The translations under genes and the position numbers were made by a program. Shown here in pieces: positions 23,350 to 36,900 of a DNA stretch of 64,000 bases; the stretch's first letter is position 1; each line of letters opens with the position of its first letter. The notes beneath the pieces are model-generated. The model was not told where the DNA came from and ran no database searches. It saw nothing but the letters and a program-made list of their open reading frames with translations. The DNA is taken from NCBI GenBank assembly GCA_023846275.1, contig JAIUJO010000300.1, positions 167,377 through 231,376 of the forward strand, in the 5' to 3' direction. Source of the DNA: Vanilla planifolia. Lineage: Eukaryota > Streptophyta > Magnoliopsida > Asparagales > Orchidaceae.

Positions 23350-26300
23350 AAAAAAAATTTTGGTAATGTCCTTGGTCATCAAATTATGCAAACAAAAAAT
23401 ATCTCATAAAATATGCAAAAATAATGGAAAATAAGAATATTCAAAAGTATAAAAATTAACATTTAATAAGATAATTGTTATCAAGGGGAGTTTAATCATG
23501 TTTGCTTAATCAGTTTTAAAGCTAGTTTGTACTAGCATCAATTACAAAATAAAATAAGAAAAAATAATTACAATTTTTTTATTATTAGGTAGATACATTT
23601 TGAAGCTTATATGTTACAAAACTATAGTAATATAATACAACAAAGTCTAAGAAATATAAAGGTTATACAAGAGTAAATTTATTGTTACAGAATAATAGAA
23701 CTAAATTAGTATAAAAAAGTTTAAAGAAATTAAATTAATTATATCAAAAAATAGCATTCTATGATATTAAAGACAAAGAGTGTAGCACTAATGATCATCA
23801 AATTAGGTGTAAATCAAAATGTCTTGAAAAGCATGTCAAAATCATGAAAATAAAATGTTTTAAAATATAAAAAAGAATATTTAATTTGATAGATCTCATC
23901 GAGTCGAGATCAGTGATGTTTTTTTTATATCTCCAACAGTTATTTTTTTAACTACAATGAATAAAAAATTCAATAAGGAATAAATAATAATAAATTAGTT
24001 TTCAAATATTATGTAAAGATTAACTCAATCCAGGATGAGAAAAATTGAAATAATGTAATTCAACAAAATCAAAGTGATTTAAGACTCACCTGAGAGAAGA
24101 TTTAGAATAACATAACACTATAAAAAAAATCCAATTGAAACATTTAATGAAATGGGATAACTTATGTAGGAATGTTGTATTCCAAGGTAATAACATTATT
24201 GAATGGAACATTGTAAATCTATGAATCAGGTAAGATTCTGAAAAATTCCTCATGCTTACCAAAATCATCAAAAAATATTTTCAAAATATAAAAATTAAAA
24301 AATAAATTTCACACCATTTCCTCTTAATCAAACCACATTTGGAATCACTATAAATTAATCAAATTAAATAGGAATAAATAATAATAGTTTTAAATATTAA
24401 CACTAATGAAATATTAACTAAAGGTGAAAATAAGATTAATTGAAGCAATGCAATATAACTAAATCAAGGACTACTAAAGATCATGTAAGAGAAGATTAAG
24501 AGTTACATAGTTGGATGAGCAAATTAAAGTAAACATTTTGCAAAAATAATATAAATTGCATATGAAAGTTAGATTTTAACAAACTAAAGATATCGACTAT
24601 AACTAAAAAAATATTTAATAAAATAATTAAAAAATTGAAAAATATTTATTAATCCTTGAATTGAAGCATCATAGTATAACTAAATAAAAATAATATCAAA
24701 TTGACGTGAGAAGATATTTAGAGTTACTTAATAACAAAATCAAATCAAAGTGAAAAAGTTTGAAGAAATTAAATGCATTTTATTAGAAAGTGGCATTCAA
24801 CGAAATAAAGGAGATTTTCTTGAATACCCACAATCACCAAATCAAGTAAGGATTCTAATGGTTCACAAAGCATGCCAAAAGCATAAAAAATTATTTAAAA
24901 AACCAATAAAATTTATTTAATTTGATAGAGCTTTTCTTATCCAGTCCAATATAATTGGTTTCATCTTAATTTCACCCTTGTTTTGGTGTCATAATAAAAT
25001 TGTCATATTAAATAGCCATAAATAATAGTAAATTATATTTTAAATGTTAAGTATTTATATGCCAGGAAGGTGCATGGTAAGATACTAAGAAAATTGAGCA
25101 TAACATCCTTGTTCATCAAATAAAGTACCAAAAAAATATCTTCAAAAAATAAAATTAAAAAATTTATTAGATAGTGCTTATCGAGCGTAGGCCAGGCATA
25201 TTCATTTCATTTGACTAATCCTCATTTGCATCAACTATGCATAATAAAAACTTAAATAAGAATAAATAATGATAAATTATTATTTTAGTATAATGTCAAA
25301 ATATAATAAAGTTAAAATGAGATAAATTGAAAAAATGTAATATAAAGAAGTCAAAGTAATTCAAAGGTCACAACTGATCAGAATTAGAGTTTCATAGTAA
25401 TATTACTAAATCAGTGAGAAACATATAAGGAAATGAGATAAATTGTATAAAAATAATGCATTCCAAGAAAAAGATTTATTTTGTTGTAACTTCCTCAATC
25501 ATTAAATCTAGCTAAAAAAATTACTCTCAAAGTGAGCAAAAAAATAAAAAAATAAATTTTATAATATTAAAAAATAAATATTTAATAGCATAGAGCTGAA
25601 CAACATCTCCAACGACATTTTCTCATCTCAGTGGCACCTTATTGGGAATTACTACAAATTATTAAAGCTAATAAGTTTAAAAAATAAAAAAATGTTACTT
25701 AAATATTAAGTAAATTTACATTCAAGCTTGAGTGAGAGGAATTAAACCAACATAATATGATCAAATCAAACTAAAGTAAACATTAAATATAAGGATTTTT
25801 AGAGTTACATATTAATTAACCGAACGAAAGAAAAAATTCGTAAAAATGAGATAAATTATGCAAAAAACATTATTCCAAGATACAAAAAAGAAGAAGTGTA
25901 GTATCCTCAAACATCGAATCAATGACCAATCAAATGCCTTGTAATGCTTTATAACACCCTTAAAAATGTTTTCAAATATAAAAAATAAATTTGGAGTTAC
26001 ATAGAGATCATCAAAACAACTTCATCAAAACAACTCCAATTAAGTTTATTTCATCTAAATCGAACAATATTTAGAATTAGTTAAAATAAAGAAGAAAAAA
26101 TAAAAATAAAAATAAGAATTTAATTTTATTAAATTATATATTAAATTTAAAAATGAGGCAAATTGAAGTACTATAATATAAAAAAATCGAATCAATACAA
26201 AGGTCATACAACAGCAGATTTAGAATTACATAATAATATAAGCAATTCAAGCGAAATATTTGAAAATATTATTAATGATCAATTGTACAAGGAAGTTTCA

Positions 26301-29300
26301 TACTAAAATAATAGGAGATCGAGTATCATAACCCTATTCTCAAATTAGTAATGAATTAAAATATTTTATACACTATGCCAAAACATAAGAAACTAAAATT
26401 TTTAAAAATAAAAAATGAATATTTATTTGAACAGAGTTTATCAAGATGAATCTACCAACATTTGTTCTATTGAGGTCAAAACTAATTCAAAAAATACTAC
26501 TAATTAGAAAATTAAATAACAGTAAATAAAATGAGCTGATATGATATTAAAGTCATAGGAGAGGACAACAAGTCATTTAGATTAATATAACCTAGTCAAT
26601 GTAAATAAATTAAACTATATGGCAAAGTTGCATTAAAATGTAATAAGTAGATTGAGTATAATATATTCAATCGTCAAATTAGGTACAAATTGAAATTCTA
26701 TGAAACACATGCAAAAACACTTGACATAAAAATATTCTAACATACTAAGGGGACGAAGTGTAAAATCCTTAATCATTAAATAAAGTATGAATCAAAATAT
26801 CTCAAACTCTTAAAAGGCCTTAAAAAGTAAATTATTCAAAAATATGAAAGTAAATATTTAATTTGATAGAACTTGTATAGATGAGTTCAATGTTGTTTTT
26901 TTCGACTTCATTAGGCTTCCTTTTAAAAGTTTCTTATTTACAAAACTAAATAAGAAAAAAATAATAAAAACATATTATTTTGATATTAAGAATATATCTG
27001 CTACAGCTTAAATTAGCAAATTTAAAGCAGGGTAGTCTAACCAAGTTAAACTTTCGTTAAGGTAGCACATGACAAGAACTAGAGTATCCAAGTAATGAAA
27101 CAAAAAAATTAGAGAAACAATTTTAATGAGAAGAGGTATATTACAAGGGAAAGTTGAGTTCCAAGATGCTTAGTTAACTGAGTGTAACTTCCCTAGTTTT
27201 CAAATAAGTTACAAACCCAATTATCTTATAACACATCTAAGCCTAATAAAATCAAGTATTTAAAAGTTTGTAAATGAATAATTAATTGAATAGTATTAAT
27301 TACAAGAGTCCAATGATATCTTTTTTGGCTTAATTAGACCTACTTCGGAATAACTATGAATTACCAAAGTAAATATTTATAAAAAATGAAAATTTATTTT
27401 CTTCATATTAAGTAAATATATATTAAAGCTAAATTTAGTTAAAACCAATGGAACTAATGCAATAAATTGCACAAGAATTGCTTTCCAAGATATCAATGAG
27501 ATTGAATGTAACATCTATGATTTTCAAATCAAGTACAATTGAAAATATCTCTCAAAGAATGGTAAAATCATAAACAAAATATTGAAAAATATGAAAACAA
27601 AATCGAGTTAAATAATAAAAATCATTATTATAATATTTACTAAATACATATTATCTCTAAAATGAGATATGTTGTACAGTAATTTTACATTTTAATATAC
27701 TAATGAGAATGGGCATAACTTTTTTAATCATCAAAATGTACAAAAAAACATCTCTTAAATCATACTAGAAGTCTAGAAAATTGAAATTTTAAAAATATAA
27801 AAATGAATGTCAATTGGATAGAGATCATTTGATGAGTCTAATCATGTTTGTTTTGTCTCAATCATGCCACATTTGAAATTACTACAAATCACAAAAATAA
27901 ATAATCATGAATAATAATAAATTTGCATTTTAATATTATGTCTCTATATAATAAAACTAAAATTAGATAAATAAAGTAATGTAATACAACCAAATAAAAA
28001 AAATATGAAGAATAAAAATCTCAAACTATTACAACTAAATGGAAGTTCAAACTTTTAAAACTTAAGATAAAGTTTAGGGAAAGTGGCATTATGAGATATT
28101 AAGGTCAAGCTTATAATCCTTGATCATCAAATTAGGTACAAATTGAATTTTTCATATAACAAGCAAAAATATTATAAAAAAATTTTAAAAATATAAAAAT
28201 GCATATTTAATATAGTGGAGCTCGTTAATGCTAGCGCAACAACATTTGTTTCATTTGGATAAGACCTTAATTGGATTTATTTTGAATTAATAAATTAACT
28301 AAGCATTAAGAAAAAAATTATTATTTTTAATATTAAAAAAATACATATTCATGTTAAAAAAAATTTTAAGTAATATCATATAAAAAATCAAAGCAATATA
28401 ATGATCACATGAGAGTACATAAATTGCATGGAAAAGTTATATTAATATTTTGCATCATTAAACCTTGCATTAGTTTAAATGACCCACAAAGCATGAAAGT
28501 AGTCAACTAAAAACTATTTAGAAATATTAAAATAAATTTTTAATGAGATGAGGCTCTTGGAGACTAGTCCAACAACAAGCATCTTTATTAGAATTCAATT
28601 TGAATTACTACTAATTACGAAATAAAAAATAACATATAACAATTAATTATTATATTCAAAATAATATATATATATATATAACCTAAAATTAATTTAGTTT
28701 GAGTTATGTAATATAAACAATAAAGTTTAGTAAAGGTCATAAGAGAGAAAATTTAGAGCTACATTATAACATAATCAAATAAGAAAGATAAATTTGAATA
28801 AATATGATCAATTATATGTGGAAATTTAATTCCATGACATTAAGGAGATACGATGTAATATTCTAGATAATAAAATATTGTATGAAGTTAAATCTATAGT
28901 ATAACGTGCCTAAACCTTAGAAAACAAAAAATTTAAAATATGTAAATGTTAATATATAATTAGATAGAACTCATCAAGATGACTTGAATGACATTTGTTT
29001 CACCTAACATTGCCCCATTTAGAATTATTATAAATTTGGAAAGTAAATTAACATAAATAATAATAAATTATTGTTTTGAAATTAAGTAAATACTTATTAA
29101 AGATGAAATGAGATAAATTAAAGTAGTGTAATATAACTAAATAAACGTCATGCAAAGTTCCAACGAGAGAAGTTTTAGAGTTATGTAATAATATAACAAA
29201 ACAAAAGTAAAAAAAAAATAAAAAAAATTTAGATAAATTATTTGGGGAAGTTAGATTCTAACAAATAATGGAAATAGAGCTGAATAACCTAGATCATCAT

Positions 29301-31765
29301 GTTAAGTTCGAATTAAAGATAGTCACAAAGCATGCAAAGACCAATGATAATAAAATCTTTAAAACTTTAAAAATAAATATTTAATTGAACAAAGCTCAAT
29401 GAGTCCAGAAAAAGATGTTTGTTTCTTCCAAATTATCTAATGGTCAAAATTTCTATGAATTATAAAGCTAAGTATACATAAAAGATAAAAAATAAAAAAT
29501 TATTAATATTGTATTTGTAAAATATGTAGCAATGATAAAGTTAAAAAAATCTAAGAAATCTAATATGATCAAGTCAAAGTGATATGAAGGGTTAAATTGA
29601 ACCAAAAAATTTCAAGTTAAATAATTTATGCATGAAAGTTGCATTCCATGATTATAAAAAGAGATAGTGTGCAATGTCATTGATAGTCAAATATTGGAAC
29701 AATCAAACTGTCATATAGTAGTCTAAATCCTTAACAAATAACCTAATTAAAAATATAAAAAATAATATTTATTTTATTATAGCTCTTCTAGACATATCTA
29801 ATGATTTATATTTCAACTCTATATGACCTCATTTTGAAAATGTATGAACTATAAAATGCAAGAAGCATAAATAAAAAAAATAATTTAATATTAGGTACAT
29901 ATATATTAGAGTTGAATTAAGATAATTTAAGGTAATGTTCTATAACCAAGTTAGAGTGATATAAGTTTACACTAGAAGAAAACAAGTGTTTCATAATATT
30001 GTAACAAAATTAAGGTAAAACTTTTGTAGAAAACAATATATTGCATGTGACAGTTGAATTTCTTGAAGTAAAAGAAATTAATGTAACATCTTCAATTACA
30101 AAATGAATCACAAATCCAATTACCTCAAAGCCAAACTTGAACTCAAGAAAAAATATTTAAAACTATGGAAACAAATATTTAGTTGAATAGAGCATTTTGA
30201 GATTATTAAAATGACATCTATTTTTGCTTTTTTGAAATTCATTAGAAATTACTAAAAAGAATAATAATAAATGTTGGTAAATATGAAAAAATTATTATTT
30301 TAATATTAAGTATTTAGGTATTAAAGCTTAATATATAGAAAAAAATTTGAAGAAATGAGATAAACTGGAAGAAAATTGTTTATTCAACGATATTAAGTAG
30401 ATCGAATGTAACATCCTTAGTTATCAAATTATATATGAAACAAATCCTTTACAAATCATGTCAAAACCCTAAAATATAATTAAAATATAAAAAATAAGTA
30501 TTTAATTAGATTGAGCTCATTTAGTTGAATCAAACAAAGTTTTCTTATCCCCATCAATCCTTATTTAGAATTTCTATTAATTACTAATTTAAATATGCCT
30601 AAATATTAAGAAATTATTATTTCAAAATAAGGCATGCATAGAAGAAAATTAAAACAAGATTAATTGCAGCAATGTAATTTAACAAAATAAAGGCTAAAAA
30701 TTCGAATAAATGTGATAAATTGTTTGAAAAGCTTTCACTGTAGTATACAAAGGTGATCAGATGCATCTTTTTGAAATGTGATAAATAATATCAAAAAGTT
30801 TCACTCAAAGATACTACAGAGAACAATAATAATGTATTTGATTCTCAAGTATCATATGATAACAAAACATCAAATAAAGAATATCAAAGCCTAAAAATAA
30901 GATATTTAAAAATAAAAAATATAAATATTTAATTTTGATAGAGCTTTTTATGATATTCAATTGAGATTTTTGTTATATCTTGATAATACCTCTTTCAGAA
31001 TTCTTCGCAATTTCAAAATGAAATAAGCATATATAATACCAAGTTATTATTTTTTTAGTATATAAAAGTTAATTATATAAGTTATTATTTTTTAGTAAAA
31101 AAGCATAGATAATAATAATTTATTACATTAGATAAAGTAACGCATAAATAAATTAAAGTAAATTATTGTTCAATTAGAAAATTTAAAGTTACTTAATAAT
31201 ATAACAAAATAAGTGATAAAGTTTGAAAAAAAGTTTAATTCAAAGATCAAAAGAGATAGAGTGTAACATCATCAATTTACAACTAATGTATGAATAAAAA
31301 TGTCATACAAAGCATGTCAAAATATAGGAAAATAAAATATTTAAAAATATAAAATAAATACATAAATTTATTGAGCTCATTAAACTGTGTCCAATGATGT
31401 TTGATTCATTTTATGTAGAGCATGTTTGATATCTCTATGCAATAAAAAATAAATATTCCTTAATGAACTTTAATTATTTTTTAATATCAGCTAAATATAG
31501 AGTTAATATCATCTGAGATAAATTAAGGAAATGTAATATATGAAAATAAAACACATGTGAGATCACATGAGAAAAAATTTTGAAATACATGATAATATAA
31601 CCAATTTGAATAAAGAAAATTTTAAATGTGATAAATTGTAGAGGTTTACTACAATCAAAGATACCAAAGAGGTCAATCTTAACATTCTTGATAATCAAAC
31701 TAGGTATGAATCATAATGTTTCATTCAGTATGCAAAACTTTATGAAAAGAAATTTTTAAAATAAC
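23350..31765 (+). repeat. Diverged tandem satellite, about 410-bp monomer, left block
   Basis: One set of landmarks recurs in fixed order about 20 times. These are a GAGATAAATTGTGYAAGAAA-like lead-in, GTTGCATTCCAAGATACTAA, GGAGATCAAGTGTAACATCC, TCAATCATCAAATTAGGTAT, GAATCAAAATGTCTCATAAA, an AAAATATTTAAAAATATAAA stretch, ATAGAGCTCATTGAGATGAG, TCCAATGACATTTGTTTCAT, CTCAATTAGACCTCATTTGG, AATTACTACAAATTAC, AATAATAAATTATTATTTTA, and TAATATAACCAAATCAAAG twice. Monomers are heavily mutated. The block starts mid-monomer beside the copia 3' LTR and stops mid-monomer at the insertion. Irregular spacings (for example near 26,630/26,735 and 30,735/30,800) show local partial duplications. No coding capacity. 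Confidence 0.85.
28667..28681. repeat. Short AT microsatellite within the satellite
   Basis: An AT run lies at the place where most monomers have AAATATATATTAAAGC. It looks like a local expansion of the monomer's own ATATAT segment. Confidence 0.85.
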
Positions 31766-33985
31766 AATTAGAGTTACATAGCGAATCCTCCTTGATACCC
31801 TTTGAAGTAAGATGAGTGCGTAAAAGTTCTTTAAGGGGTTGTGATTTTTTTGTTCGAAGGTGTTTTTTTCCTATTTTTGAAATAGATTTATTATATAAAA
31901 TTCTATATAACAACGTTTATGCTCACAAAGCCCAAGATATTAAAATTTACATATAAATTAGAATTATTATGACTAATAAAAATAAAAGTTAAAATTAAAA
32001 TGGTGCAAAAAAGATTTAGATAGTTTGACTAAATCTAGATGCCACGTTCATCCACAATCAAGGTAGAAAAGAAACTCCACCATCAAAAGTGTTACAACCC
32101 AAGTTTTTTTCGCAAAATTAGTGTTCACAATACATGAGGTTTTTCATATGATTCACCTCCAACATACTACTTTTTATAGTCTTAACTATTACACAAGCAT
32201 TTTTCAACTAAAACAATGCTTTCTTTTTTGTAAGATCAAACTAAACTTTACCTATCGCAAATCAATGTGTCAAAAATTTCTTATACTTGTTGATGAATAA
32301 ACCATGGAAAATAGAGCTCATATAAATGAAGAGAAGACAAAAAAATCTTAGGAGATTAAGGCTTAGTTGGAAAAAATTGTAGTTCAAAGTAGTACGAAAT
32401 AGTATGTGCTACATCGAGATTATTATATTATTAGAATATGATGAATCTTTTGTTACAGATATTTAAATCTTATTAGAATTTATTTCTAATTTTATTCATT
32501 ATTACTAGGAGTTTAAAGAGAACAATTTATTTTTGCCAATAGAAATTTAAAAAAGTTATTTCAAAAGCAAGTATGAACTAGCTTAAACAGTTCTTCCAGA
32601 TGGCTTAAAAACTTCTTCCAAAATAGATAACCATAATGGCACTTGAAGTAGCTAAGTAATTAATGGTTTGGTTGGATTGATTAGAGTTGATGCATATGAT
32701 TAAAGCAGTTCTAAACCATTAGATGATAAACTAGGACAGCACAATAGTTCTTGACTATTAGATAAAGGAGTAATAGACAAAGGGAATCTTATCAAGTAAG
32801 AACAAATTTCGATCATTCCATTTGTAATTGGTGAAGAAGAGAATCATCATAATCATAAGATTCAAAGAAAGAGAGACCTGGAACATTGTGTTTAAGGATT
32901 ACTTATTGAAAAAATAGGAAGAAATAGAGATATTCTAAACAAGTTTGATGCGATCATGGTCATCATATCGGAGCTTTAAAGAAATGCATAAATGTAGTGA
33001 GAATTTAGCCATCTGACAAATGATCGTATTGTGAATTATTATGCATGATTCACATACTTCAGTTGTTAAAGAAATTAGTCCCATTTAGTTGAAAGTTTCG
33101 CACCTCTCCTCTTCAAAATACTTGTATAGGTCTGATTTGAAACCCAAATTGTGGTTAGCTCACCATAGTGTGCTATGGATTAATCATCTAGTCTCACTTG
33201 TGTGTTTATAGGTTAATTCAATGTTATGGGTCTAGCAAAATCCATTTGCATACTTGATTATTGTTTTGCTCGACTCGATCTATTGCCTTACCCAAGTTGA
33301 CTTAGAGAGGTGCAGTGGAAAAAATGGTTTCATTGTAGCTCAATCTTGATCTTATGTTTGCACATTGAGCACACACTTAGAATGTTCCTAAGGATATATA
33401 TATATAATTATAATTATAAAAACTTAATAGAAGTATTTGTTGTAACTTACCCAAAGTTTAGTAGTTGACATAAAATTTACTTTGACAAAGATGTATACAA
33501 AGATTTCAACAATCAAAAGGATCAAATGAATGAAAAATAGATATTAATATGTCTTGAAAATCAAGGAGAGGATTACAAAAATTTTCATATTTAAGTAGAA
33601 TTTTCAAAGATTAAATGATTTAAAAAGGGAATCTTAGGTTTCCCAAATAAAGTAATTTCTTAAGTAGGATTGGAAAGTATATTATTACAAAAATTTTCCT
33701 TACAATTAATATTAAAAAGATAAAATTGTACTTCAAAATAAAAAGAAATACTTTAGAAATTTTAATGTGCTTGTCTTTAATCATTGAAGCTTAGCAAATG
33801 CTCAAAGCTACTTTGAAAACAACTAATTAAATATTTTCAAAAGTGCATGGACTAATAATTACAAGTAAATCTATTTCACATTAAATGATCATATTAGAAA
33901 ACAAATGCTTAACATATAAAACATCATTCATTGGACATAGGAGTGACAAAAAAAATCAGCATGACTTACGAAATGAGAAAACGTA
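31766..33985. mobile_element. LTR-type insertion inside the satellite
   Basis: The satellite landmarks stop at about 31,762 and resume at about 33,990. The sequence between is less AT-rich. It has a TTTAGATAGTTTGACTAAAT block followed by CCACGTTCATCCACAATCAA and TGTTACAACCCAAG, then GATTCACCTCCAACATAC. This order is typical of SIRE-like LTRs read antisense and is shared with 4,200-5,000. Its end (33,740-33,960) resembles positions 1-235. A GGATTAATCATCTAGTCTCA stretch near 33,177 resembles GGAATTAATCGCCCATGCGA in the LTR at 49.9 kb. No gag or pol is present. It is probably a solo LTR. About 130 bp of the interrupted monomer is missing between the flanks. Confidence 0.55.
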
Positions 33986-36900
33986 AATGAAGATTAGTAA
34001 TTATTTTAATATTAAATAAATATATAATAAAAAATGAGGAAAACAAAAAATAATGTAATATAACAAAATAAGAGAAACGTTAAAGTCACTTGAAAGGAGA
34101 ATCAAAGTTTTATATGAAGGAAATAAAATCAATGAGAAACATTTGAAGAGATGAGATAAATTCTTTGAAATGGCACATTCCAAGATATTAAGAAATTTTA
34201 GTGTAAGTTCTTATATATTGAATTAGTAACAAATCAAAATGTCTTGTGAAGAAAATTAAATATCAAGAAAATAAAATATTTTAAAAAATTAAATTAACAT
34301 TGTATAGGAGAGAGGTTGCTTAGCCTAAAGAAATGATGCTCTTTCCATCTTAATCAAAACTTGTTTGCCATTTCTATGTAATGGCAAAGTAATAATTTAA
34401 TGAAACAAAATCAAATTGATGTAAAGAGCACATGAGAAGACAATTATAATTTTGTAGCAATATATTGAGAACAAAACAAAACCATTGAAAAAATGACATG
34501 AATTGTGCCAAAGGTTTGCATTTCAAGATACATAAGAGATCAAGTGTAACATTCATGTTCATCAAATCAATAAGGATTTAAATGACTCATGAACTTTGGA
34601 AAACATTAAAAAATAAAATATTTTAAAAATATAAAAATTCATATCATATTGGATGAAGTGCATCATTATGAGTCCAATGGCATTTGTTCCCTCAAGATTG
34701 AAACTCATCTTTTATTAATAAGACTTAGCAAAGCATTTAAGAAAAAAATAAAAATAAAATGTTATTTTATTACTCAGTAGATATATATTAATATTTAAAA
34801 TAGATAAATTGAAAAAAAGTGAGATAATTAAATCAAACAAATATAAACGCCATGGGATAGGAGATTTAAAGTAACATAACAATACAACAAAGACAAATTA
34901 AAAATTTTAAAGAATAGAAATAAAATGTAAAAAAATCTTGCATTCCAAGATACTATGGAGATTCAGTGCGACATTATCGATCATCAATTAAAGCATGAAT
35001 TAAAATTTCTCATAGATAAAAAAAATAATATGAAAATTTAATATTTTTGAATATTAAAACAAATATTTAATTGCATAGAATTCATTAAGATAAGTTTAAT
35101 AATATTTACTTTTTGCCTAAATTGAAAATCATTTTTAATTAGAATAAATTACAAATTTAAAAATCTTAAATTATCTTAAATTAATCTTTTAATATTAAGT
35201 ACAAGTAAATTAAAGCTAAAATTAAGTTAATTAAAGTAAAGAAATACATTCCTACTAAAAGAATATTAAGATCACATGAGAAAATAATGAAAATTTCAAA
35301 CAAATATAACCAAATTAAAAGTAAAATTTGAAGAAATGAGATAATGTTTTCAGAAAGTTACTTTTTTATATACTGAAGAAAAAAAATATTAGATCCTTGA
35401 ATGTAAAATCATGTATGAATCGAGTTCACAAAACATGCCAAGATCTTAGAAAACAGACATTTCAAAGATATAAAAGTAAACTTTTAATTTTATAGATCCG
35501 ATTGTGAGCAAGCCAACCATGATTGTTTAGTACTCATTAGAAGACTTTTTGAATTACTACAAATTATCTTATTAAAATGGAATTGATAGTAACATATTAT
35601 TATTCTAATATTAAGTAAATATTTTTTAAAGACAAAGTTAGATTTATCAAAAGGAATATAATGTAACCAAATAAAGGTGATGTAGAGGTGACAAGTGACG
35701 AGATTAAGTGTTTTTATAGTAATGTAGAAACATTAAAGCAAACAATTTGAGAAAAAAGACATAAATCTAGAAAAATTAAATAATAATTAGGTAGATCTTC
35801 CTATAACGAATCCATTGAATATTGTTCAGAAAGTTTGCTAACTACAAAATAGAATAAATAAAAATAATTAAAAATTATTAAGTCAATTTTATGTAAATAT
35901 CTTAATGTTAAAATAGTATAAATTGAAGTAATGAAATATAAAATAAATAAATAATTTTTCACATGATGTGAGAATGAGAGTTTCATACAAAAGGAATCAA
36001 ATCAATGCAAAAACATTATAAATTTTACAAAAAAATTGTATTTTAAGATAATAAAAATTCAAGTGCAATATTCCTCACAAAAAATTGGTGAAAATAGAAT
36101 AGTGATGCAAAACATGCCAAAATAAATTAACAAAAATAATAATAAGTTTTTTAATCTTAAGAAAACATATATTTAAGCTGAAATAAGACAAATTAAAGTG
36201 ATACAATATAACCAATTAATGGTCGAAAATTTTCACATGAGAGAACGTTTAGAGTAAAATAATAATAGAACCAAATCAAAGCAAAGCATTTGAATAAATT
36301 ATACCAATTTTATGGAAAGTTACATTCCAAGATACTAAAGAGATCAAGCATAACAACATTGCTTATTAAATTATGTCAGAATTGAAATGACTTACAAAGA
36401 ATATATGAAACCCCTAAAAAATAATATATCTAAAAATTTAGCATTGGATTTAAAATTGGATATAACTCCTCAAGAAGAGATTAGTAAAGTTTGTTTCATC
36501 TATATTGAAAGATTTAATAGTCTATTATTTTAAAAAGGCATAAATAATAATATATTAATATGTTAGCACTAGGTAAATATTTAAACAAGCCAAAATGAGT
36601 TAAATTTAATTAATGCAATTAACTAAATTAAAGTGATGCTAAAGTGACAACAAGAAAGATTTATTGTTTCATAATAATATATTTAAATGGAAAATGAATT
36701 GTTTCAATGAATGAGAAAAATTATGCAGATAGGTTTCATTCCAAGGCATTATAGATATCAAGTGTAATATTCTTGATCAAAACGTCATGTATGAATAAAA
36801 ATGTCTCATAAAGAGTGCAACAATTAGTAATAAAAATAAATAAAAACATAAAATTAATATTTAATTGTATCAATAATGTTTATTTCATCTCTATTACTTA

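Noticed and set aside
24086-24271. Short minus-strand frame, with others like it at 31,474, 34,001, 34,374, 35,801, 43,318 and 45,588
   Set aside because: They fall in different parts of the decayed satellite monomer, are not conserved between monomers and have no recognisable motif.
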